Positions 45,755 to 55,480 of a stretch of 64,000 nt of DNA are shown here, in pieces; positions within the stretch are counted from its first letter, which is position 1, and each line of letters starts with the position of its first letter. The translations under genes were made by a program, and so were the position numbers. Location of the stretch: assembly GCA_030847615.1 (NCBI GenBank), contig JAUMIR010000004.1, positions 103,306,001-103,370,000 of the forward strand, written 5' to 3'. Below the pieces are notes generated by a model. That model did not search any database. It saw only the letters and a list, made by a program, of their open reading frames with translations, and was not told where the DNA came from. Source of the DNA: Gambelia wislizenii (Eukaryota; Chordata; Lepidosauria; Squamata; Crotaphytidae).

Positions 45755-46850
45755 CAAAACACACACTCCAGTAAGAAGCTTCCCTTCTTACATGTTAAAA
45801 GTCTGCTTAAACAAAAGGACGTTGCCTGCCAGTGAAAGGAAAGCAGGGAAGGGGGACAGACTAATCTCTTGTGGGAGGGAGTTCCAGAAGGCAGAAGCAG
45901 CCACTAAGAAGGCTCTCTCTTGTGTCCTCACCAAATGAGCCTATGATGGTGGTGGGACCAAGTGAAAGCCTTCCCCTGTAGGTTTTAGATTTGGTCTTTC
46001 GAATAGTCTGGACCTAAGCCATATAGAACTTTATAGGTTATGACCAGCACTTTGAACTGTGCCCAGTGAAGCTGTTTTAACAAGGTAATTATATGCTGCT
46101 TGTAATTGGCCCCAGTCAGCATTCTGTCCACAGCATTTGGTCCCACTGAAGTTTCTGAACAGTTCTAAAGGCAGCCTCATGTAAAGTGTGATACAGTAGT
46201 CCAAACAGGATGTCATCACAGCATGTGTCATCATGAGGAGCACCTCTATCTTCTCTGGATTAACTTTCCATTTGTTTGCTCTCTGCCAGCCCATTACTGA
46301 CAGCAGCCAATGGTTCAGTACTAAGACAGCTTCCTTGGAATCACATGACAAGGAGAGGTAGAGTTGGGTGTCATCAGCATATTGGTGACATTGAACCTCA
46401 GAACTCCAGATGACTTCTGCTAGCAGTTTCATATAGATTATGGGGGACAAAATGGAACCCTGAGGGACCCCACAGGCCACAGGAGTCCCCCAGCACTACC
46501 TTCTGAGTTTGCACCTCCAAGAAGGACCAGAATCACTGCAGAACACTGCCCCCAAGTCTGAGATAGCCCAAAGAGGTGGCCCAGAGGATACTATGGTCAA
46601 TGGTATTAAAAGCTGCTGAATGGTCCAGTAGAACCAACAGGGACACACTCCCCCTGTCCAGTTCCCAATGTAGGTCATCTACCAAGGCAACAAAAGCTAT
46701 CTCCATCCCATAACCAGGTCAGAACCTTGCCCCCAAACAGCATGTTAGCATCTGGCCAATAATTATTCACAATGGTGGGATCCAGGGAGGCCTTTTATAG
46801 TAACGGCCCCACTACAGCCTCTTTTAGGCAGGATGGAAACTTCCCTTGCT
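45755..46850 (-). mobile_element. L2 LINE, antisense, reverse-transcriptase to 3' region
   Basis: Spans RT motifs to downstream coding sequence on the minus strand. Right of 46480 the translation gives DHSAAFNTIDHSIL (motif A region), then the frame at 46480-46031 gives GVPQGSILSPIIYMKLLAE and CHQYADDTQLYLS (motif C). Part of the C-terminal region is deleted after the NPEKIEVLLM block. 5'-truncated and inactive. Confidence 0.85.
46031..46480 (-). pseudogene. L2 reverse transcriptase remnant (motifs B-C)
   Basis: A 149-codon open stretch on the minus strand. It begins MACGVPQGSILSPIIY, the G-V-P-Q-G-S motif of RT domain 4, runs through YADDTQLYLSLSCDS with the catalytic Asp-Asp pair intact, and WKVNPEKIEVLLM (thumb start). 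Then a deletion joins directly to VMTSCLDYCITLYMRLPLEL, which in the complete L2 at 48355 lies about 70 residues further on. Upstream coding (motif A) is in another frame. Part of an ORF2 that in working copies provides endonuclease and reverse transcriptase for target-primed insertion. Confident on family level, L2/CR1 superfamily. Confidence 0.85.
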
Positions 46851-46889
46851 ACAGTGAGGCATTCATGGAGTTGCCATAAGTCAGCAGAC

Positions 46890-48001
46890 AACTCAGCATT
46901 ATGCTCCAAAGGGCTACGGCAGAGCTTGAAGAAGACGATGGCATCTATATACGTTACCGTACTGATGGTAGCTTGTTTAACTTAAGCCGTCTGAGGGCTC
47001 ACACTAAGACTCTAAACTGTCTAGTCTGTGAGCTGCTCTTCACTGCTGCTGCTGCCCTTGTTGCCCACACAGAAGCAGCTCTGCAGCGCCTAACATCCTG
47101 CTTCGCACAGCTGCAGAGCTGTTTGGGCTGGAAGTCAACCTGAAGAAAACAGAAGTTCTTTACCAGCCTGCACCACAGGACGAACACCACCATCCCCACA
47201 TTACCATCAGCAAATCTGTGCTCAAGTCCATTCAGCAGTTCACCTACCTGGGAACCATCATCTCCTCAGACGCCAAGATTGACAAAGAGATCGATCACAG
47301 ATTAGCAAAGGCATATAGTGCATTTGGAAGACTTCACAAAAGAGTCTGGAGTAACAAACACCTGAGGCGAAGCACAAAAATCAGTGTGTATAGAGCCATT
47401 GTACTGTCTATTCTCCTTTATGGATCTGAAACATGGGTCACCTATCGCCACCACCTACGACTCCTTGAACGCTTTCATCAGCGTTGTCTACGCACAATCC
47501 TAAATATACACTGGACTGACTATGTGACAAATGTTTCTGTCCTTGAGCAAGCAGGGATCACCAGCATTGAGGCCATGATACTGAGAACACAGCTGTGCTG
47601 GGCAGGGCATGTTTCTAGGATGGAGGACCATCGCCTCCCCAAAACAGTACTCTCCGGTGAACTTGCCATGGGTCAGCGGAAGAGGGGCACTCAAAAAAAA
47701 ATGATACAAGGACTCCCTGAAACAACATCTCAGACTCAGCCAAATTGATCACCAACAGTGGTCCACCCTGGCCTCACATCGGGAGGCATGGAGACGCACT
47801 ATCCACAATGCTGCAGCCTTATTTGAGAACTCACGCCAAACAAGTCTTTAAGAGAAACGACAATGCAGAAAGAATCACAACCTGGAAATATCACCCAAGG
47901 AGACCTTCTGCTGTGCTTTCTGCAACCAGACTTGTTTATCTCGGATTGGCCTTTTTAGTCATCAGCGCGCTTGCAGAAAGTGTGGGATGAGTCCTTCCTG
48001 A
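46890..48001 (+). pseudogene. Non-LTR retrotransposon ORF2 C-terminal remnant (jockey/I-like)
   Basis: Three frames together give an RT palm-to-C-terminus. 46901-47143 reads GIYIRYRTDGSLFNLSRLRA and LLFTAAAALVAHTEAALQRL; the family's catalytic F-A-D-D has become F-T-A-A. 47218-47748 continues SIQQFTYLGTIISSDAKIDK, LLYGSETW, FHQRCLRTILNIHW and QLCWAGHVSRMEDHRLPKTV. After a frameshift at the A-run 47693-47701 comes KDSLKQHLRLSQIDHQQWST, then CAFCNQTCLSRIGLFSHQRAC, a C2HC zinc finger (47912-47973), and a stop at 47999. The clade is uncertain; it is neither L2, CR1 nor BovB. Confidence 0.8.
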
Positions 48002-48045
48002 ATCTTTGTTTGCAAAGAAAAGCCAGAGAGAGAGAGAGAGAAGTT

Positions 48046-48290
48046 AGTTATTCATGCACAAATATCAATGTTGTTTTTTCATAGTTTACAAAAAACTCAC
48101 CATGCTTTCAAAAGGTCTGAAAAGAACAAATCCAAGAAACTTTCTCCAATAATGTCAATACCATTACTCAACATACACAAAAAACCTGCCTCATAGTTGG
48201 AGATTTTCAGACAGGGACAAAAATAGCATCCTTGTCTCTCTATTTTTGTAAACTATGAAAAAACAACATTGATATTTGTGCATGAATAAG
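48046..48290. repeat. Small inverted repeat around a GGAGATTTTCAGAC terminus
   Basis: Arm 48046-48091 is repeated inverted at 48244-48290, differing by a TAC insertion, with about 150 bp between. The spacer includes GGAGATTTTCAGACAGGG at 48199, the left terminus of the palindromic family, but I cannot find its matching right end. Confidence 0.6.
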
Positions 48291-48354
48291 TAACTTGCAA
48301 TTCTTATCTGACAAGACTCATCATAGGAATTTCCTTGATTCTTATTGAGAAGCA

Positions 48355-50424
48355 ATACGTGCAGCGCAGAAGTCTTTCTCCTCTGCATGTATTGCGTCAG
48401 CAGAGTCCTGTCCAGCAGAACTGTTTAGGGTGGTGGGGGAGTTGACGCAGATTCCACCTGCGCAGAACCCCTTACTCAACCCGACAACGGCCTGCTGTGA
48501 CACGTTTAACATCCACTTTGCAGATAAAATCTCTGGGATAAGAGCCAACTTAGATGCCAGTGTTATGACAGAATCTATAGATGAGGTGTCCAGCAACTCC
48601 GTTGATGAAATTTTATTGGATCTGCTTCAATCTGTGAGTACCGATGACGTGGACAAGCTCCTTGGTAGAGTGTGGAAGATGACCTGTCCCCTCGATCCCT
48701 GTCCATCTTGGTTGGCCATCCAAGGGGGTGACGCATTGAGAGTACTCCTTAGGGATATTATCAATGCATCCTTCAGGAAGGGGTCTGTTCCACCCTGTCT
48801 GAAGGAAGCGGCAGTTAAGCCGCTCCTGAAAAAGCCTTCCCTGGACCCCTTGGACAGGAACAACTATAGACCAGTCTCCTTGCTGCCTTTTTAAAGCAAG
48901 GTGATTGAGAGGGTGGTCGCTTCCCAACTCCAAGCTGTCTTGGATGAAACCAATTATCTAGATCCATTTTAAACTGGCTTTAGGACGGGATATGGAGTGG
49001 AGACTGCCATGGTTGCTTAGGCTGACGACCTCTGCTTGGGTATCGACAGGGGTAGTGTGACCCTGTTGGTGCTCTTGGACCTCTCAGCAGCCTTCGATAC
49101 AATAGACCATTCCATCCTCTTGGAATGCCTGAGAGGGTTAGGAATTGGAGGCACTGCATTGCAATGGTTCCGTTCCTTCCTCTTGGGCAGATCCCAGAGG
49201 GTGAGGCTCGGGGACAGTTGCTCTACCAGAATAGAGCTTAACTGTGGCATTCCTCAGGATGCCATTCTGTTCCCAATGCTATTTAATATCTGTATGAAGC
49301 TGCTGGGAGAGATTATTTGGAGGCATGGAGTTCAGTGTCATCAGTATGCTGATGACACCCATATATACTTCTCCATGTTTCGGTCGTCAGCTTCGACTTC
49401 AGATGGTATCACTCCTCTCAATGATTGACTTAAAGCAGTAGTGGACTGGATAAGGAAAAACAAATTGAGACTGAATCCAGATAAAATGGATGTACTAACA
49501 GTTGCAGGCCCAAAACCAGATCTGGGAATACAACTTCCAATCCTGGATGGAACTACACTCTCCTCCAAGGACTGTGTTCGCAGTATGGAGGTGCTCCTGG
49601 ACCCGTCGCTCCAGATGTTTAATCAGGTAAATGCGACAGTCAGGAGTGCCTGTTATCAACTTCGGCTGATACGCCAGCTGTGCCCCTTCCTGGAAACCAG
49701 GGACCTCAAAACTGTGGTACATGCACTGGTAAGCTCCCGTCTGGATTTCTGTAATGCACTTTACATGGGGCTACCCTTGTGCTTGACTTGGAAACTTCAA
49801 CTAGTTCAGAACATGGCAGCCAGGTTGATTTCTGGTGTTTCCAGAAGAGAGCACATAACAGCTGTGCTAAAAGCTCTCCACTGGCTGCCTATTAGTTTCC
49901 GGGCACAGTACAAGGTGTTGGTTATGACCTTTAAAGCCCTACAGGGCTTGGGTCCAACTTACCTCTGGGACCGCCTCCTCCTGTATGACCCTCCCTGCAT
50001 ACTTCGGTCCTCTGGGAGGAATCTGTTACAACCTATGAAAACAAGGCTGTCGGTGACCTCCCAGAGGGCCTTCTCTGCTACCACTCCCAGATTATGAAAT
50101 GGCCTGCCGGATGGGATCCGTCTTATTACCACCTTAGACAGATTTTAAAAAGCTGTCAAGACGGATCTTTTCCGGCAGGCCTTTCCTGAATAATTATCCT
50201 GGCCCAAGACTTGGCTGTCCTTTCCCTCTGAGCTGCAATTGGATTTTTTTTTAATTATTATTGTATGTTTTAATTTTTTTCCTAATTTAATATATTTTTA
50301 ATTACTGCATGTTTTTAATCCTTTATAATTTAATATTTTAAGGGGTGGGCGGGCTAGGGTACTGTAATTATGGAGTCTTTATACTGTAAGCCGCCCCGAT
50401 TGCATTGCAGAGGGGCAGGATAGG

Positions 50425-50461
<37 letters not shown>

Positions 50462-50465
50462 TCCT
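48355..50465 (+). mobile_element. L2 LINE, 5'-truncated, with complete 3' end
   Basis: Carries the second half of ORF2, a 3' untranslated region with an AT-rich stretch (50240-50340), the terminal GTAAGCCGCCCCGATTGCAT block (50385-50404) and an (ATC)n tail at 50428-50461. The 5' end, including the endonuclease, is missing, the usual result of incomplete reverse transcription. Its tail is the model for the SINE tail at 7236. Confidence 0.9.
48430..50097 (+). pseudogene. L2 ORF2 reverse transcriptase, one frame with four stops
   Basis: All three open stretches (48430-48894, 49036-49428, 49441-50097) lie in the same frame, separated only by stops at 48892, 48970, 49018 and 49426. No frameshift is seen in about 555 codons. 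Visible motifs: LKEAAVKPLLKKPSLDPLDR then NNYRPVSLLP (RT fingers), LLVLLDLSAAFDTIDHSILL (motif A), WFRSFLLGRSQRVRLGDS, NCGIPQDAILFPMLFNICMK (motif B, with Q-D instead of Q-G), CHQYADDTHIYFSMF (motif C, Asp-Asp intact), LRLNPDKMDVL (thumb), and SRLDFCNALYMGLPLCLTW, HWLPISFRAQYKVLVMTFKA in the C-terminal part. Point decay without indels suggests a fairly recent copy. The enzyme would copy L2 RNA at nicked chromosomal targets. Confidence 0.9.
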
Positions 50466-51015
50466 TTCCTGCCCCCCTCCCGTCCCGGCACATGAACAAA
50501 ACAGTCACACATACCTTATAGTGCAACCCATCTCCCCTTGGCAGCCCAGGAGTGAATGTAGCTCTCACAGAGAAGCATTCACTTCCCTGTTTGAAATCTT
50601 GGGCCATTCTTGTGAGAGGATGAGCGCACAGGAAATTCAAACATGAAAGGAAAAATACACTTCGAAAACTCAAACCAAGCACCTAAACATGTTTTTAAAA
50701 AGCCAAGTAACCCGGAGATGGTACAAAAAAAGGGTGTCACTTACCTGGATCTCCTGATCACACCTGGATGTACTCAGCATGGGCCTCCAACTAACACTGG
50801 CATCGTGCCAGCATAACAGGGCACCTTTTCACCCGCCCATCATTCAGTTACAGAAATGAAACGGGCAATATATTCGCAGCTTCAGCCGTGAATAAAAAAG
50901 AATGATAATGGAACAGGACCAGTATGGGAGCATGATGACCCGAGCATGATGTTGTCTGAAAGTCATGATCTCCTGCGCCATTATCACACCATATTTAGTG
51001 TGTTTGATAATCTCC
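50466..51015. mobile_element. GGAGATT-family copy (larger subfamily), left end unclear
   Basis: Right end GTGTTTGATAATCTCC (51000-51015). The interior shares CAGGAAATTCAAACATG, GCCAAGTAACCCGG and GGTACAAAAAAAGGGTGTC with the copy at 18277. The left terminus is not recognisable next to the L2 (ATC)n tail, so the L2 may have replaced it. No coding capacity. Confidence 0.65.
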
Positions 51016-51890
51016 TTTGTTAAAATACTTAAAAAGCAACATTTCCCATTGTTAGGCCAAAGATACATCTGTCAAATAACATTGTTATTTTATTGGACCC
51101 AGCATTACTTCTGGATACTGGAAATTATTTCAATATTTTACATACCATTTAGGAAAATATGCCAGAAAATAAAATTCTATGGTCAGAAGTTAAAGGAGAG
51201 AGAGCTCATAGATTTTCATATAATACAATTTTCCCAAAGTAAGGGGTCAAAATAAACTGGTCAATGATTAGCAAGTAGTTATTGTGTCAAAGATATGAAG
51301 TAGCTAGTATATATTAGGCTTCCAGTGGCGTGGTGGGAAAGAAAGAGAATCTTTATTTATACTCCTGACATGTAACTGAGATAAACACTATGTCCACAAC
51401 AGTATATCTGGTTTTATCAGGTGCCAAAAAAGCTAACTGACTACAGTCCAACACTTGGGGGGGGGGGAATCAGCTGTAATTCTGTCTTTTCTTCTTAGCA
51501 CTATTGATTTTACCTGCCAAGAAAGATAAAAGAAATTAGCAACCTCCAGAATACAGAGGCTTATTAGTTACCTCTGTGCACTGTGATTTTCATCTTTCCT
51601 CACTCTTTAGAATACCCAATAGTCTTACTGAGACTGTTTATCATCGTGCATCTGAGAATAGTGTACACATAATAGGATGCCATTCCTTAGAAGCATTGGT
51701 ACATACCATGTAATGCCAGTATTCTGATAACTACTAGCATAGGGAGATAGGATGTACACATCTACTACATGACATCAGGTTGTGTGTGCTGGTAGACATT
51801 CCAGATTGCTAACCATGTGAACTTCTTCCTTAAAAAAAATCACTGTACAGTACAGTTTTTTATGGATTTGGGGAAGGATATTTATCTTAT
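51016..51890. other. Non-coding DNA, no feature recognised
   Basis: AT-rich with a G-run at 51459-51467. A 96-codon frame at 50965-51255 has no recognisable domain. Confidence 0.45.
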
Positions 51891-51895
51891 GGCAT

Positions 51896-52014
51896 GATGG
51901 GAAAATATCTGTTGTTGGACTCTAGCTCCCATCACCCCAAGACAGCATGACCAATGGCAAGTGACAATGGGAACTATAGTCCAACAGCACTTCTTCACCC
52001 TTGCCTCCTGGAAT
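51896..52014. mobile_element. hAT-like foldback MITE
   Basis: CTGTTGTTGGACTCTAGCTC and GGAACTATAGTCCAACAGCA are inverted around CATGACCAATGGCAAGTG. About 119 bp, the short CTCCCAT/ATGGGA reptile type. Confidence 0.65.
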
Positions 52015-52695
52015 TCTCCACTCCCGGCTTATGGTTAAAACAATGGCTTGTATGTTTTTATAAGTATGCACATGTTTAACTGAAACCTTTGTATTGATCA
52101 GCATGTGTTAGGGAGTTCTAATCTCAAGCCCTGCCACTTCTGTTCAGACAAACCACCAGCTAGCTGTTCCTCCCAGCGTTCCTTCTGCCTTTTAGTCTGT
52201 TACAAACCCTGAGATGGAATATTATAATCAGTCCAGAAAATTGGGTGGGATTTATCAAGGGATTCATTGTGTACATATTTCATTAGCACTCTCAATACAA
52301 CTTCAGGCTCAAGTTTCTTATTATCCAAAACTACTTAATTGAAACAATCCTTAGAGATTTTTGTTGTTTCTGTTTAAATCTCCTCCTGTTTTCTTTTCCT
52401 GGGAGACAATATAGCATAATCTCATGTTTTCTTGGCTTTCAAAAAAGTTGGGAGAATGAGAATTTTAGATAGACAGAACAATTTTAGATAGACAGACAAA
52501 CTTAAATTGAATATTGATGCTGGATAACAAAAAAAAAAAAAAAAAAAGAAAGAAAAAAAAAAGGTGACATTGTTTCTCCATTGAGGTCCAAGAGTAGAGA
52601 AGTGTACAAGCATTCTACTCAGCAGATTTCCAGGGCACAATGAAAGGTGAATTTTTCAACAAAATAGAAAGGGGAAAAATACACAAATGGTTTAG
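52015..52695. other. Non-coding DNA with an A-run
   Basis: A-rich run at 52529-52562, possibly the tail of an unrecognised retroposed copy, preceded by a TTTTAGATAGACAGA word repeated at 52461-52475 and 52481-52495. No gene seen. Confidence 0.45.
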
Positions 52696-52698
52696 TCT

Positions 52699-53080
52699 AG
52701 TGGCTCTTCACCTTTTCTTTACCAGGGACCCCCTTTAAATATCTTTTGTTGCCCTTGACCCCCAAGACATAACTGAAGATTTAAAGCTATAATTACAACA
52801 ACAGCAGCAGCAACAACAATGATAATACCACCACCTACGACTACGACTACTATTACTACTACTACCAATAATAATAATAATACAATTGCACCATCCATTA
52901 AACTTTCCCTCAGAGGCACTGGAGAGGGAGGAAAGACTTCTCCTTCTCCCTGCAAGTTAGTGGCTGGAGTGGATTGAATGGCAATGTGTGGGCCCATCCA
53001 GCCATCCAGCCTTTGCCTTGGCTCCTGTCACATGGCCACTCCACTAGAGGCAGTAGGTTGGCTGAGCAGCCTTCAAGCCT
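52699..53080 (-). mobile_element. Second copy of the CAGTGGTTCC hAT-like element, truncated
   Basis: Reverse complement of 40707-41095: CCCTTTAAATATCTTTTGTTGCC at the start, AAACTTTCCCTCAGAGGCACTG in the middle and GCAGCCTTCAAGCC at the end. A long mixed trinucleotide tract (52790-52885) sits exactly where the 40707 copy has its (ATT)n run. The far end is lost at about 53080. Confidence 0.75.
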
Positions 53081-53146
53081 TTATTTATTGCTATGCTATT
53101 CCTCCATGGACTTTAGAACACTGTACGTGGTTCTCCTTCATTTTTT

Positions 53147-53290
53147 TTTTTTCCGGGCTGTGAGGCCGTGTTCAGGCCTCAAGGCCCTGTAAGAAAGAAA
53201 CTATTCCAAAACACAGCCTCACAGCCTGGAAAAACCCCAAGGAAAATCTATGGATGCCGGCTGTGAAAGCCTTCAACTTCACATTGTATG
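53147..53290. repeat. Short inverted repeat with CCGGGCTGTGAGGCC arms
   Basis: TTTTTCCGGGCTGTGAGGCC near 53147-53167 pairs with GCCTCACAGCCTGGAAAAA near 53215-53234. The following GATGCCGGCTGTGAAAGCCT (53254-53273) is in the register expected of a widespread reptile repeat that carries these words together. Class not certain. Confidence 0.5.
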
Positions 53291-53567
53291 TGGTTTCTTC
53301 CTACAACCATATTTATTTATTTAGAGTATTTAGGCCCCATGTAACCTGCACTCAGGACAAGAGGCTACTGTCAGGACAGAATATGGAGCAACAGAGTGGT
53401 TTCCAATTGGCAAGGGTTTCAGGCAAGGCTGTATTTTATCACCCTATCTGTTTAACTGGTATGCTGAACATATCATAGGCAAAGCTGGATTAGACTTGGA
53501 GGAAGAAAGTGTGAAAATTAGAGGAAGGAACATCAACAATTTAAGATATGCAGATGACACCATACTA

Positions 53568-54304
53568 CAGTAGCACCCCAGCATTCTCTGGGGATTGGTT
53601 CTAGGTCCTCCCATGGATGGTGGATTCTGCTGATAATAGCAACCTGCATCCCAGGGGCCATCCTGGGAAAAGGGGCGGGATCACTACCTTTGCTCCTGCA
53701 TCCCAATTTCTGCCCTGGGAGTGAACCCGGGCAGCGATTCCAGGGGCAAAGGGAGGAGGGAGAGAGCTCTTTCCTCCCCCATGTTTGCCCTCGTGTGCCA
53801 TTTTGGCCCCAGGAATGATCCCTAGGAGCGATCCTGGTGGCAAAGGGAGGATGGGGGGAGATCTCTTCTCCCCTCCCTTCACCCCCGCATCACCATTTCA
53901 GACCCGGGAGTGATCCCGGGGAGCGATCCTGTGGGCAAGGGAAGAAAGGAGGGAGATGCCTCCTCCTCTCCCTTTGCCTCCGTGTTGCCATTTTGGCCCT
54001 GAGAGCAATCCAGGGCAGCAATCCTGGGGGCAAAGGGAGGAGGGACAGAGATGTCTCCTCCACTCCCTTAACTCCCACATTGCCATTTTGGTCCCGGGAG
54101 CAATCCTGGGCAGCGATCCACAGAGGAACGGTGGTGGGAGGGAGATGTCTCCTCCTCTCCATTCACCCACTTTACCCTGCGTCACCATTTTGGCCCGTGT
54201 TGCCATTTCTCTCCTCCTCCCCCATCCACACACCCCCTGCTGTCGCCAGCTACAAATAATTTGAATCTGCAGGTGGTGAATCAGCAGATGTGGGGGTGCT
54301 GCTG
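53568..54304. mobile_element. Tigger/pogo-like element inserted in BovB, minisatellite inside
   Basis: Begins CAGTAGCACCCCAGCATTCT and ends TGTGGGGGTGCTGCTG, inverted ends flanked by TA on both sides (53566-53567 and 54305-54306). Removing the element and one TA rejoins the BovB frame (DDTI then LLAG). The interior is GC-rich and mostly made of the ~95-bp repeat described separately. 737 bp, no transposase. Confidence 0.85.
53703..54200. repeat. Minisatellite with a unit of about 95 bp
   Basis: The anchor CCATTTTGGCCC or a close variant recurs at 53703, 53799, 53893, 53988, 54083 and 54185, spacing 94-102 bp. Each unit has a CGGGAGTGATCC / GGCAGCGATCCTG pair, a GGGCAAAGGGAGGAGGG run and a TCTCCTCCTCTCCC run. 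About five copies, diverged from each other by some 15-25% by eye. Long open frames on both strands come from the repeat. Confidence 0.8.
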
Positions 54305-55049
54305 TACTAGCAGGAAATAGCAAAGGCTTGGAATAATTCCTGAATAAAATCAAGGAAGAAAGTGCAAAGGCAGGTTTATAGTGGTTTATATAACCTTAAA
54401 ATAGATGATGTAGACATTGAAATAGTTCAAGATTTTCTGTAGCTTGGCTTAGTCATTAATCAGAATGGAGACTGCAGTCAGAATGGAGATTGCAGTCAAG
54501 AAATCAGAAGACTAGGACTTGGAAGGACACCTATGAAGGAACTAGACAAGATCCTTAAGTATAAAGATATATCATTGGATATTAAGTTAGGATTGTCCAT
54601 GACATTGTATTTCCCATTTCTATGTATGGTTGTGAAAGCTGGACAGTGAAGAAAGCTGATAGAAAGGAAATCAACTCATTTGAAATGTGGTGCTGAAGAA
54701 GAGTTCTACAATGCCGTGGACTGCTAAAAAGACCAATCCATGGGTCCTAGAGCAAATGAAACTTTAACTCTCTCTAGAGGCAAAGATAACTAAAATGAGT
54801 CTGTGGTACTTTAGCCATATCATGAGAAGACATGACTTGCTAGAAAAGACAATAATGTTATAATGCTTGGTAAGGTAAAAGGCAGTAGGCAATGAGAAAC
54901 ACTGCATTCCTCATGGATAGACTTTTAATCAAGGAAACCATGGCCCTGAGTTTGCAAGACCTGCTGATACTGACTTTGAGGCCTCTCATTCATAAGGCCA
55001 CCATAAGTCAAAGTTGACTTAATGGCAGGTAACAACAACAACTTCAGCC

Positions 55050-55330
55050 ACAAAAACTCTCAGAGTAGCTTACAAATTGTCAATTTGACGGTTCCCTGCC
55101 TTCAGGCTTACAGTCTAAATAACAGGGTATTAATTCTGGCAGATACTGCATCTTCTTCTCTCCCTTCAAAGCCATGGCAGTGGCAGTTGGGATGGAGGAT
55201 TGGCCTTTCATCTGTTTCTGGGCCTAGCTTTGGTGGGAATGTGCCTGCATCTTCTATCCCTCTGAGGCCAGAGCAATGGCAGTTGGGATGGATGGGGAGG
55301 GGGTTCATTTGCCCCTTTTAATCATTTTAT
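55050..55330 (-). mobile_element. Antisense LINE 3' fragment with internal duplication
   Basis: CAGAGTAGCTTACAAATTGT and GACGGTTCCCTGCCTTCAGG parallel the fragment at 36970. The stretch GGCAGTTGGGATGGAGGATT (55182) recurs as GGCAGTTGGGATGGATGGGG (55277), a diverged duplication of about 95 bp. Confidence 0.4.
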
Positions 55331-55480
55331 CATTACAATGATCTTGGGAGGCAGGCTCGGCTAAACAAGTGACTAGTTTAATGTAGTGGATATCATGACT
55401 ATGGGGAAATTTGAACCCAACTCTTACCAATTGTAGTCTAATCCTTATGCTATGCTGGGTTTCTGCTGTGGTAGTTAAAT

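Larger units (their letters stand above)
53350..54990 (+). pseudogene. BovB ORF2 reverse transcriptase remnant, interrupted
   Basis: Before the insertion the translation follows BovB RT, with QSGFQLARVSGKAVFYHPI in place of the usual R-Q-G-C-I-L-S-P block, then VKIRGRNINNLRYADDTIL ending at 53567 with the catalytic Asp-Asp intact. After the insertion come KIKEESAKAGL, RIVHDIVFPISMYGCESWTV, KKADRKEINSFEMWC and a decayed C-terminal part with many stops. The insertion therefore sits two codons beyond YADD. RTE elements use one ORF with endonuclease and RT; the endonuclease is absent here. Confidence 0.85.
53338..55042 (+). mobile_element. BovB (RTE) LINE, split by a Tigger-like element
   Basis: Left part (53338-53567) and right part (54305-55042) together cover RT motif B to the 3' end. 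It ends CCATAAGTCAAAGTTGACTT (54999-55018) and an (AAC)n tail, the typical BovB terminus. 5'-truncated and inactive. BovB is well known in squamates and ruminants through horizontal transfer. Confidence 0.85.

Noticed and set aside
53703..54200. CRISPR-like array
   Set aside because: Units are ~95 bp, contiguous and diverged throughout, with no constant-repeat/unique-spacer pattern, in a vertebrate genome.
53601..54353. 90-150 codon frames on both strands
   Set aside because: They come from the ~95-bp tandem repeat and GC-rich composition inside a transposon.
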